A stretch of DNA of 64,000 nt from Candidatus Flexifilum breve (GTDB lineage Bacteria > Chloroflexota > Anaerolineae > Aggregatilineales > Phototrophicaceae): assembly GCA_016717205.1 (NCBI GenBank), contig JADKGC010000004.1, positions 248,001 through 312,000 of the forward strand, given 5' to 3'. The first letter of the stretch is position 1. Each line of letters starts with the position of its first letter. The position numbers were made by a program, and so were the translations under genes. The notes below the pieces were generated by a model that did not search any database, was not told where the DNA came from, and was given only the letters and a program-made list of their open reading frames with translations. This document shows positions 42,285 to 49,933 of the stretch, piece by piece.

Positions 42285-43409
42285 ATGCATATTCTCCATG
42301 TGACACCCTACTACGCTCCGGCGTATGCCTTTGGCGGTGTAACCCGCGCGGTCGAGGGGATGGCGCGGGCGCTCGTCCGGCACGGGCACACCGTCACCGT
42401 GCTGACGACCGATGCGCTGACGCCCACCGAGCGCTGCCCCGATCCCGCGGACGAACTGCGCGACGGCGTGCGCGTGCTGCGCGCGCGCAACCTGTTCAAG
42501 CGCGGTACGCTCAACCTGTCGACGCCGATCGGGCTGCGCGGTCTGCTGCGCGACCTCAAGCCGGATGTGATCCACTGCCACGAGTTCCGCACAGTCGAAA
42601 ACCTGCTGCTGCCACAGATTGCGCCCATGGTGCTGTCGCCGCATGGCACGCTGACCTACGAAACCGGGCGCAGTACGGTCAAAGCTGGGTGGGATCGGCT
42701 GTTCGGACGCTGGTTAGCGGGACGTTTTAATACCGTTATTGGGTTAACCGCGCAGGAAGCCGCCGATTCGCGGCAGTTTTGGGATAAGTTTGGGATAAAC
42801 ACGGGGAATTTCACCGTTATCCCAAATGGCATTGATGTAACAGAGTTCGAACAGATGATCGGAAGAAATGCCTTCCGCGCGCGCTGGCAGTTGGGCGACG
42901 CGCGCACGCTGTTGTTCATGGGGCGGCTGCATCCGCGCAAGGGCGTGGACGTGCTGATCAAGGCGTTCAAGGCGGCGAACGTGCCGAACACGCGCCTGCT
43001 CATCGGCGGCGGCGATGAAGGCATGCTCACGGTGATCCAGCCGCTGCTTGACGAGCGCATCAGTGTGATGGGTTATCTCGGCGGCGCGGATCGGCTGGCG
43101 GCGTATGCGGCGGCGGACGCCTTCGCGCTCCCAGCGACGGGCGAAGGCTTGTCGATGGCGGCGCTCGAAGCGCTGGGCGCGGGCTTACCTGTGATCCTCT
43201 CACCGGGGTGCAACCTGCCCGAAGCCGAAGCGGCGGGCGCGGGCGTGATCGTCGCGCCGGAGGTCGAACCGTTGGCGGCGGCGATCCGCCGTATCCTGAC
43301 CGATCCCGGCGATATGGGCGCGCGCGGGCGGCAGTTGGTCGCTGAACGGTTCACGTGGGATGTGGTAGCGTCCCAATTGGACATAGTCTATCGCGCGGCG
43401 CGGGAGTAA
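42285..43409 (+). CDS. GT4 family glycosyltransferase
   Basis: A 374-residue GT-B enzyme with MHILHVTPYYAPAYAFGGVTRAVEGMARALVRHGHTVTV, DVIHCHEFRTVENLL, VIPNGIDVTEF, TLLFMGRLHPRKGVDVLIKAF, and the retaining C-terminal signature ALPATGEGLSMAALEALGAGLPVI. It transfers a sugar from a nucleotide donor and sits before a flippase, so it probably builds a surface polysaccharide. Within it, 42720-42870 is AT-rich with TTTGGGATAA present twice in tandem (42778, 42789) and once inverted (42817); the reading frame stays open and encodes QFWDKFGINTGNF. Confidence 0.92.
   Translation: MHILHVTPYYAPAYAFGGVTRAVEGMARALVRHGHTVTVLTTDALTPTERCPDPADELRDGVRVLRARNLFKRGTLNLSTPIGLRGLLRDLKPDVIHCHEFRTVENLLLPQIAPMVLSPHGTLTYETGRSTVKAGWDRLFGRWLAGRFNTVIGLTAQEAADSRQFWDKFGINTGNFTVIPNGIDVTEFEQMIGRNAFRARWQLGDARTLLFMGRLHPRKGVDVLIKAFKAANVPNTRLLIGGGDEGMLTVIQPLLDERISVMGYLGGADRLAAYAAADAFALPATGEGLSMAALEALGAGLPVILSPGCNLPEAEAAGAGVIVAPEVEPLAAAIRRILTDPGDMGARGRQLVAERFTWDVVASQLDIVYRAARE
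42778..42826. repeat. Intragenic tandem plus inverted decamer
   Basis: TTTGGGATAA occurs at 42778-42787 and 42789-42798, and its inverse TTATCCCAAA at 42817-42826. It lies in frame in the GT4 gene, in an AT-rich patch unlike its surroundings. Confidence 0.85.
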
Positions 43410-43448
43410 CATCAAGCTGTATCGGCTGCTGAATGGATAATCGAGACT

Positions 43449-43991
43449 ATGGTGCTTGATCTCAGTCCGGATGCGATCCTCTTCGCCATCCTGCTCATCC
43501 TCCTGCGCATCCTCAATACCGGGATCGGCACGGTGCGTCTGATCCTCGTCACCCGCCAGCAGAAAGTGCTCGCCTCACTGCTCGCGATTGTCGAAGCCTT
43601 GCTCTTCGCCCTGTCGATTGGCAGCGTGGCGAATGATCTGAACAACGTGCTCAATCTGGCGGCGTACTGCGGCGGCTTCGCCATTGGCAACTACATCGGC
43701 ATGATCATCGAACGACGCTTCATCACCAGCTACATGACCGTGAATATCATTACGCCGCAGCGCGGACATGAGATCGCGCTGGCGCTTCGGCAGCAGGGCT
43801 ACGGTGTGACCGAAACGCTCGGCGAGGGGCATCAGGGCGCGGTGACCATGCTGCGGAGCGTGGTGCTCAATCGTGATGTGCCGAAGGTGCTGCAAGTCGT
43901 CGGCGAAATGCAGGAGGATGCGTTCGTCGCCGTGGAAGAAGCCCGCTCAGTGTACCGCGGGTGGCTGCGTTCGGTCAGAAACTCACAATAA
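43449..43991 (+). CDS. DUF2179/DUF5698 (UPF0316) membrane protein
   Basis: A 180-residue protein with three membrane helices (AILFAILLILLRILNTGIG, LLAIVEALLFALSIGSV, YCGGFAIGNYIGMIIE) and a DUF2179 C-terminal domain. Its N-terminal TVRLILVTRQQKVLASLLA and NYIGMIIERRF are the DUF5698 signature; ITPQRGHEIALALRQQGYGVTETLGEGHQG is DUF2179. Family function is unknown. GTG or ATG choice is clear at ATG 43449. It sits between GT4 and the flippase. Confidence 0.9.
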   Translation: MVLDLSPDAILFAILLILLRILNTGIGTVRLILVTRQQKVLASLLAIVEALLFALSIGSVANDLNNVLNLAAYCGGFAIGNYIGMIIERRFITSYMTVNIITPQRGHEIALALRQQGYGVTETLGEGHQGAVTMLRSVVLNRDVPKVLQVVGEMQEDAFVAVEEARSVYRGWLRSVRNSQ

Positions 43992-43998
43992 AGAACTT

Positions 43999-44059
43999 AA
44001 CCACAGAGAACACAGAGAGCACAGGGGGGAGGCCTGTGTTCTCCGTGTTCTCTGTGGTT
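43999..44059. repeat. Inverted 9-nt tandem repeat hairpin (CACAGAGAA units)
   Basis: CACAGAGAA, CACAGAGAG and CACAGGGGG at the left face TTCTCCGTG and TTCTCTGTG at the right with a short loop. The 9-nt period differs from the 7-nt arrays elsewhere, but the layout is the same. Confidence 0.85.
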
Positions 44060-44091
44060 CAATGTTTTTGTCTGGCATTGAAGGAATAAGC

Positions 44092-45561
44092 ATGACGGCT
44101 TTGACAGGCACGGAGGCGCGGCGGGCGGCGCGCAATGCCGGGGCGATTGCGGCGGCGCGCATCCTCAGCAGCGGCGCACTCTTGATCTGGCAGTTGGTGC
44201 TGGCGCGCTCGCTGGGCGAGGCGGAGTTCGGCATTTACGGCGCGGTGAATGCGCTGTTCAGTATCGGCGCGGTGATCACGAGCTTCAGCCTGTCGCTGAT
44301 CATCATCCGCGATGTGGCGCGCCGACCGGAGACCGCCGGGCGCTACCTGAGCGCGGCGCTCGTCGTGCAGACGGTGCTTGGCGGCGTGGCCTACCTCGCG
44401 ATCAACGGGCTGGCGCTGCAATATGACACGATTTCGCGCGGCTTTGTCGCCATAGCGGGTATCAGCCTGCTGATCGATATGGTCGGCAACCTCAGCTACG
44501 ATCAACTGCTGGCGCAGGAACGCATGGTCACGACTTCGATAGTCGAAGTCGTGCAGATCGCCGCGCGTATCGGCTTCGCGGCGCTGCTGCTGGCGCTCGG
44601 GTGGGGGCTGCCGGGCGTATATCTGGCGACGATCCTCGTCGGCATCGGGCGCTCGGTAGCCCTGTGGTTGGCGCTGCGGCGGACGGGCGTCAAACCCGTG
44701 TGGCGCGTCGATTGGAGCATCGCCCGCCCCATGTTGATCAACGCCGCGCCGCTGACGCTGGCCGCGTTCGTCGGCATCACCTATGCGCAGGCTGACCGTG
44801 TCATGAGCGCGACCTTCCTCACCAACGCCGATACCGGGCATTTGAACGCCGCCTACGTCATGATCGTCGGTGTGGTCGATATTCTCAATACGACCATCCT
44901 CGTCGCCGCTTACCCGATGCTATCGCGGGCGTGGGGCAGCGATCTGTTCCGCTTTATGGTTGAAAAGCTGGCGTATTTCTCACTGCTGATCGGCGTGGGC
45001 GTCGGCCTGGTGTTCACGCTGTTCGCGGATGCGATTATCGTGCCGTTGTTCGGCGTTAACTACGTAGAGACGGCGAGTATTCTGCGTGTCTACATCTGGT
45101 TCGCGTCGATCACGATGGTGTTCAATGTGTTCGCGCAGTCGTTGATGGTCGAAAACCGCCAGCGGCGGCTGAGTGCGATTCACGTCGTCGGCCTGCTGAT
45201 CAAATTGGCGGTGTCCTACTTCCTGATCCGCACCTACGGCGCGATCGGCGCGGTGACCGCCTCGGTGATCGTCGAAGGCCTCAAGCTGATTGCGGTGGGC
45301 GCGTCGTCGCACTTAACGCTGGACTATGTGCTGCCGCGTCTGCTCCGGTTGGCGGCGGTCGTGGCACTGAGCGGCGCGGCGATGTGGGTGCTCGGACAAG
45401 TGCATCCCATGCTCGGCATGGCGGGCGGGCTGATCTATCTGGGCGGGGTGCTGCTCCTCCTCCAGCGCGACGAGTGGGATCTGCTCTACCGGTTGGCGTC
45501 TGCCGCGCCGGGCGGCGCGCTCCTCACCCGCGTCTGGAAGCGAGATGTGAATATTTCGTAG
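44092..45561 (+). CDS. Oligosaccharide flippase-like MATE-fold membrane protein
   Basis: A 489-residue protein with about 12-14 membrane helices in two similar halves. The N-terminal ARNAGAIAAARILSSGALLIWQLVLARSLGEAEFGIYGAVNALFSI is the Wzx/RfbX polysaccharide-flippase signature; later GIGRSVALWLALRRTGVKP and the NAAPLTLAAFVGITYAQADRVM segment fit. It probably moves lipid-linked sugars across the membrane, consistent with the GT4 gene upstream. ATG 44092 has a GAAGGA box. The longer open frame to 43873 overlaps the previous gene and is a shadow. Confidence 0.92.
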   Translation: MTALTGTEARRAARNAGAIAAARILSSGALLIWQLVLARSLGEAEFGIYGAVNALFSIGAVITSFSLSLIIIRDVARRPETAGRYLSAALVVQTVLGGVAYLAINGLALQYDTISRGFVAIAGISLLIDMVGNLSYDQLLAQERMVTTSIVEVVQIAARIGFAALLLALGWGLPGVYLATILVGIGRSVALWLALRRTGVKPVWRVDWSIARPMLINAAPLTLAAFVGITYAQADRVMSATFLTNADTGHLNAAYVMIVGVVDILNTTILVAAYPMLSRAWGSDLFRFMVEKLAYFSLLIGVGVGLVFTLFADAIIVPLFGVNYVETASILRVYIWFASITMVFNVFAQSLMVENRQRRLSAIHVVGLLIKLAVSYFLIRTYGAIGAVTASVIVEGLKLIAVGASSHLTLDYVLPRLLRLAAVVALSGAAMWVLGQVHPMLGMAGGLIYLGGVLLLLQRDEWDLLYRLASAAPGGALLTRVWKRDVNIS

Positions 45562-45586
45562 CCTCACCTACCCGTATCGACACAGT

Positions 45587-45653
45587 GTAGGGGCGCCCAA
45601 CGGGGCGTCCGTGCTCTTCTCGTGCTGGCGGACGCGCAACGTCGCGTCCCTAC
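45587..45653. repeat. REPIN-like inverted pair of palindromes
   Basis: GTAGGGGCGCCCAACGGGGCGTCC faces GGACGCGCAACGTCGCGTCCCTAC over a 13-nt loop. Same outline as at 11725 and 30619, though the palindrome sequence differs. Confidence 0.85.
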
Positions 45654-45705
45654 AACCACCCATGGATGCGCGAGGCAGTTGAGCGCAGCGAAATGGGGTG
45701 AGGTG

Positions 45706-46329
45706 TTACACCCGCGCGAAGATATAGCCCCGCCGTGACGCGAACTCGACCTCCGGATACGGATCGCGCTCAAGCGCTTCTTCGACGGTGAAGCCCGCTT
45801 CGGTCAGCTTTTGTTTGATCGTTTCCCGACTATAGAAGATGAAATCGACGGAGACCGGTTCCCCCCACCATTCGTCGAGATGCTTGATCTCCGCGCCGAG
45901 GTGAAAGGCCAGCAGCACGACACCGCCCGGCTGGAGCACGCGCTTGAAGGCGGCGAAGGCCTGCGCGAGTTCGCTTTCCGGGACGTGGATGATCGAGTAG
46001 AAGGCGCTGATCCCAGCATATGCCCCGTCTGCGATGCCCTCCAGTGTGCGCATGTCCGCCTGCGTGAATTCGAGATCGGGATTGAGTGTGCGCGCCTGCG
46101 CGAGCATCCCCGGCGACAGATCGACGCCGCACGCCGCCGCGCCGTGATCGCTCAGGTAGCGCGCGATCTGACCGGGACCGCAGCCTATATCGGCAATCAT
46201 GCCGCGCCCGTCGACCTTTTCGATCAGCCAGTCGAGCAGCTTGCGGTCGAGCGGTTTGCCCGCCAGTTCCCCATACACGCGCCGCGCGTATTCTTCGGCG
46301 ACGCGGTCGTAACTCGATTGGGTGTTCAT
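45706..46329 (-). CDS. SAM-dependent class I methyltransferase
   Basis: This 207-residue protein has MIADIGCGPGQIARYLSDHGAAACGVDLSPGMLAQAR, then FTQADMRTLEGIADGAYAGISAFYSIIHVP and RVLQPGGVVLLAFHLG. This is a small-molecule methyltransferase of the ubiquinone/menaquinone type. GAAAGGTGA box before ATG. Single-gene unit flanked by repeats on both sides. Confidence 0.92.
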   Translation of the reverse strand: MNTQSSYDRVAEEYARRVYGELAGKPLDRKLLDWLIEKVDGRGMIADIGCGPGQIARYLSDHGAAACGVDLSPGMLAQARTLNPDLEFTQADMRTLEGIADGAYAGISAFYSIIHVPESELAQAFAAFKRVLQPGGVVLLAFHLGAEIKHLDEWWGEPVSVDFIFYSRETIKQKLTEAGFTVEEALERDPYPEVEFASRRGYIFARV

Positions 46330-46351
46330 GATTTCACCTTTCTTTGACTGA

Positions 46352-46468
46352 CCTCACCCTGCTTGCTGCGCAAGCCGTCCCTCTCCGAGCGGCGATGGAC
46401 AAAGACGTTCAGCTTTTGCCCCTCGCCCTTGGGAGAGGGGCCGTGGAACGGAGCGACACAGGGTGAGG
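46352..46468. repeat. CCTCACCC-type intergenic repeat
   Basis: CCTCACCCTG at the left and CAGGGTGAGG at the right with an inner CCCTTGGGAGAGGGG stretch. It lies between the methyltransferase and the propeller pseudogene. Confidence 0.75.
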
Positions 46469-46473
46469 TCTCT

Positions 46474-47525
46474 CTAGCGCCACCAGATCGGGTAACTGCC
46501 GTCTTGAATCAGGATGCGCGGATCGCCGTTCGGTGTGAGTTCCATGATGCGGAACGTCGAATAGTTGTACACCTCAGTGAACAGCAGCCCGCTCGGCAGC
46601 CACAAATCCAGTTTGAGGATCCGGCTCTCGTAGGGCGACTGCCACAGCCCCCCCCCAGCCGCGCTCCACACTTCGACGCGCGCGCCAGAGTCGGTGGGGA
46701 CGAGCCGACTTACGCTTCGCCCATCCGGCGACCACAACGTGCGCGCCCACGCGATGTTGTTCATGGCGGCGCTGGTCGAGGTCGTGATGCGTCGGAGATT
46801 TCCCCCGCTTGATCCATGAGCAGCAGTTCGAGGTTGGTGCGGTCGCGCAGCGAGAAGAACGTGATCTCGGTGCCATCCGGCGACCACGCCGGGCTGACAT
46901 CCCAACCGGGATCATTCGTCAAATTGACGAGGTGTGTGCCGTCGGGGTGGACGGTGAAGATTTCGGCGTCGGCGGTTTGGCGGGCGAACCCCATGAACAG
47001 AATTGTCTCGCCGTCCGGCGACCACATGGGCGAATTGCTCACGCTGACTTCGGCGGCGAGCTGCCGCGGATTGCTGCCTTCGATCCGCGGCGCGCTCAGA
47101 TCCAGCAAGTAGAGCTGCGTCCCGGCATCGCCCGCGTCGCGTTCATAGACCAACTGCGTGCCATCCGGCGACCAGACCGGATGATCGCCCGCGACTTCGT
47201 CGGGGAGCAAGCGGGTGACGCGGGGCGGGGTGAGCGTGAGCAGATACAACTGTCGCGCGCCGCCGCGCCAGCTAAAGAAAGCCAGCTTCTCGCCATCCGG
47301 CGACCACGCCGCGTCGGTGTCGCCCGCCGGGCTGCGCGTCAAATTGTGAGATATGGCATAGGTCAGATCATACGCGTAGAGGTCGATGTCGCCCGTGCGG
47401 TTGCTTTCATAGGTGAGCAGGGGCGTGGTGCGCAGCCGCCCAACCCCGACCGCCAGCCCCGCCAGCACGATCAGCAGGGCGAGGAGGGCGGTCAATGGGC
47501 GCAGAATCAGCTTGAGGGTTTCCAT
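46474..47525 (-). pseudogene. PD40/TolB-like propeller protein, frameshifted
   Basis: An N-terminal membrane helix (LILRPLTALLALLIVLAGLAVGVG) and propeller blades (AAWSPDGEKLAFFSW, PVWSPDGTQLVYERD, PMWSPDGETILFMGF, PAWSPDGTEITFFSLRD) read in one frame from 47525 to about 46806. The frame then turns to nonsense and stops at 46761. The next blade (NNIAWARTLWSPDGRSVSRLV) and the natural C-terminus (SYPIWWR) read in another frame to 46474. The shift lies at a run of five C (46802-46806, G on the coding strand). Adding one base restores the blade. The upstream gene at 47507-48496 overlaps it by 19 nt, so the two form an operon. Real decay and an assembly indel are both possible. Confidence 0.8.
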
Positions 47526-48496
47526 GTTGGGAATAAGTCATCCGTGTCGTTGTCCGTGAGGTTGATCACGGTGGCGCCATCGCGCCGGTAGATGTCCCAG
47601 TCACCGTCCGCGTTGGACATGTAAATCGCCGTAGCGCCATCCAGTTCCGGCGCAATGGTCAGCACGTCGTCGTCGGTGACGCGCACGGGCTGCGGATCGT
47701 CCGGGTTGACCAAGTATAGCCCGATCTCACCGCCCGCGAACGCCACCTCCCGTTCCGACATGAACAGCACGCGCCCGTCGTCCACCCATACGGGCAGCAC
47801 ATCGTAGGCGGGGTTGTCGCCGCTCAACTGCGTGAGGTTCGTGCCGTCGGCGTCCATCACGTAGACTTCCTGATCGCCCGTGCGGTCGGACCCAAAGGCG
47901 AGGCGCGTCCCATCCGCTGACCACGCCGGGAACCAGTCAATCGCGCCGTTCTGGGTGAGATTCGTTTCCGTGTCGCCATTCTGGCCGTAGATTTCGAGGT
48001 TGAGGTCGCGCAGGCTGACGAAGGCGGTTTGTCCGGTCGTGCTCAGGTGAAAATCCCAGTTGAGCCGCCCGCTCGTGAGGATCGACATGATGGTGCGCAG
48101 ATCGTTCGCCACCTGAAACTGATCGCCCCCATCGGCGTTCATGTTGAAGGCTTCGAGCTGGCCGTTGCGACTGCTCAGGAACGAGATCGCGCCGCCATCC
48201 GCCGAAAACGACCCCATGCCATCCGCTGTGTCGTTGTTCGTCAGATTCGTCACACTCTGGTCGGCGAGCGTCATCACATAGATGTCCCAATCGCCATCGC
48301 GGTTCGACATGAACATGATCGAGCGGATTTCGGGTTCGGCGCTAGCCTCAGCAGTTGACGCGGGATGCGTAGGGGCGACCGCGGCGGGGTCGGGCAGAAT
48401 CAGCGCATAGATCCACACGAGCAGCACGAGAATCAACACGGCGGCGATCAAGCTGAAGACGACGCGGCGGGGCAAATTGAACCTCGAAGCGGACAT
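47507..48496 (-). CDS. Membrane-anchored PD40/TolB-like propeller protein
   Basis: A 329-residue protein with a short basic N-terminus (SASRFNLPRR), one membrane helix (VVFSLIAAVLILVLLVWIYALIL), a Pro/Thr/Ala linker and a six-blade propeller with the repeat IMFMSNRDGDWDIYVM / NLTNNDTADG / AFGSDRTGDQEVYVMDADGTNLTQL. The DGDWDIY motif at both ends of the propeller suggests ring closure. ATG 48496 follows AAGGATC; the earlier frame start at 48694 lies in the divergent gene. It is the first gene of a two-gene propeller operon. Confidence 0.88.
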   Translation of the reverse strand: MSASRFNLPRRVVFSLIAAVLILVLLVWIYALILPDPAAVAPTHPASTAEASAEPEIRSIMFMSNRDGDWDIYVMTLADQSVTNLTNNDTADGMGSFSADGGAISFLSSRNGQLEAFNMNADGGDQFQVANDLRTIMSILTSGRLNWDFHLSTTGQTAFVSLRDLNLEIYGQNGDTETNLTQNGAIDWFPAWSADGTRLAFGSDRTGDQEVYVMDADGTNLTQLSGDNPAYDVLPVWVDDGRVLFMSEREVAFAGGEIGLYLVNPDDPQPVRVTDDDVLTIAPELDGATAIYMSNADGDWDIYRRDGATVINLTDNDTDDLFPTWKPSS

Positions 48497-48625
48497 AAGA
48501 GTTTGATCCTTAGAACTGATGTGCAAAAACATTATACCGAGGAAATGAGACGCGCCGCGAACATCCCAATCGATTATTCGTCTCAGAAAATTCAAATGTT
48601 GAAACTGATTTGAAAGGAAAGGGTC

Positions 48626-49778
48626 ATGCAGATACAGATTCAGGCGTCCGCGCATTCGGTTTACCGGGCTTTCACCATGCCGCCGCTCCTCCAATTGTGG
48701 TTATGTCAGCAAGCGCAGGGCAGGTTTCGCGAAGGGGGTATGTTCTTTTACCGCTGGGATGACGGTTTTTACGCGGCTGGTACCTTCACAACACTGACGC
48801 CAAACACGCACATCACGCAGACGTGGCGCTTTTCAACGGCCGCGACCGAAAGCGCGCTCGACGTGACGCTGCGTGAGCAGGACGGCGGCACCACCGTCGA
48901 CCTGAATTACAGCGGCGGCGATACCACGCTCGATTGGGCGGACGCGCTGGAAAACCTGAAGTATTTACTAGAAGTCGGCTTTGACTACCGGATCATGCGG
49001 CGGCCCATGCTGGGCATCTACCCCGGCGAACTGGATGAAGGGCGCGCGGCGAAGCTGGGCCTGACGGGTGTCAAAGGGCTGTACATCACAGATGTGATTC
49101 CGGGGATGGGGGCGGCGAGCGTTTTGCAGGCCACCGATGTGCTGGTCAGCCTTGGCGGAATGCCAGTGACGGATTTCCCCTCGATTCAGCGGGCGGTCGC
49201 GCCCTATCAGGGCGGCGCTGTCGTCCCGGTTGAGTATTACCGCGCCGGCCAGAAGCTCAGCGCGGATATGCTGTTGAGCAAGCGCCCGCTGCTTGAACTG
49301 CCCGCGACTCCGTCAGACTTAGCCACGGTGATGCGCGCGAATCTCGCCGAAGTCAGCGCCGAACTCGATGCGCTGGTGGCGGGCGTCCCCGAAGACGTGC
49401 TCAGCCGCCGCCCGCAAGCTGACGGAATGGAGCGCCAACGAAAACCTCGCGCATTTGATTTGGACGGCGCGGAATAATCAGGCGTGGCTGTTCAACATGG
49501 TGGGCGGGGATGATAGTGTGTTGTGGATGGACAACAACGACCTGCATCTCATCATGTCTACGGCGATTTACCCAACGAACGCTGAGATTGTAGCGGAATA
49601 CAAGCGCTCGGAAGCGGCGATCATCGCCGAGGTCGAGGCGCTTCCGGCATGGTTGGCGCAGACTAAGCCGTTGATGATGTATATCGGGCAGAACCTGACG
49701 AATATCAACTTCCACACGCGCCTGCACTTCGAGCAGATCAAACAGGCGATTGCCGCCGTGCAGCAGCCAACCACGTAA
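48626..49778 (+). pseudogene. SRPBCC-PDZ-DinB-like protein, frameshifted
   Basis: The N-terminal 120 residues look like an SRPBCC (AHSA1-type) lipid-binding fold (VYRAFTMPPLLQLWLCQQAQ, RWDDGFYAAGTFTTLTPNTHITQTWRFS). A PDZ-like domain follows (GLYITDVIPGMGAASVLQATDVLVSLGGMPVTDFPSIQRAVAPY, about 148-205). The DinB-like helical domain starts in that frame (LATVMRANLAEVSAELDALVAGVPEDVLSRRP) but continues only in a second frame (EWSANENLAHLIWTARNNQAWLFNMVGGDDSVL to 49778). The shift lies near 49421-49427 (GACGGAATGG). The natural end is at 49778. A combination of these three domains is unusual; it may be a binding or thiol-transfer protein. Confidence 0.75.
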
Positions 49779-49792
49779 ATGATCAAAACTCA

Positions 49793-49917
49793 ACGCAAAG
49801 ACGCTAGGATGCAAAGACGCTAAGAGCAGGAATGATATAAAAACGGAGGGATGCCCATCGGGCATCCCTCGCGTAATTGCTTTTCCTTTGCGCCTCGGCG
49901 TCTTCGCGCCTTTGCGT
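49793..49917. repeat. Inverted octamer arrays around an 11-bp hairpin
   Basis: Four 8-nt units at 49793-49824 (ACGCAAAG, ACGCTAGG, ATGCAAAG, ACGCTAAG) face four inverse units at 49886-49917 (CTTTGCGC, CTCGGCGT, CTTCGCGC, CTTTGCGT). In the middle is GAGGGATGCCC-ATC-GGGCATCCCTC (49846-49870). It separates convergent genes. Confidence 0.9.
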
Positions 49918-49933
49918 TGAATCTTTGCTTGCT

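Noticed and set aside
43873..44091. N-terminal extension of the flippase
   Set aside because: It overlaps the previous gene in another frame and crosses the CACAGAGAA hairpin. ATG 44092 has a GAAGGA box and the flippase signature follows directly.
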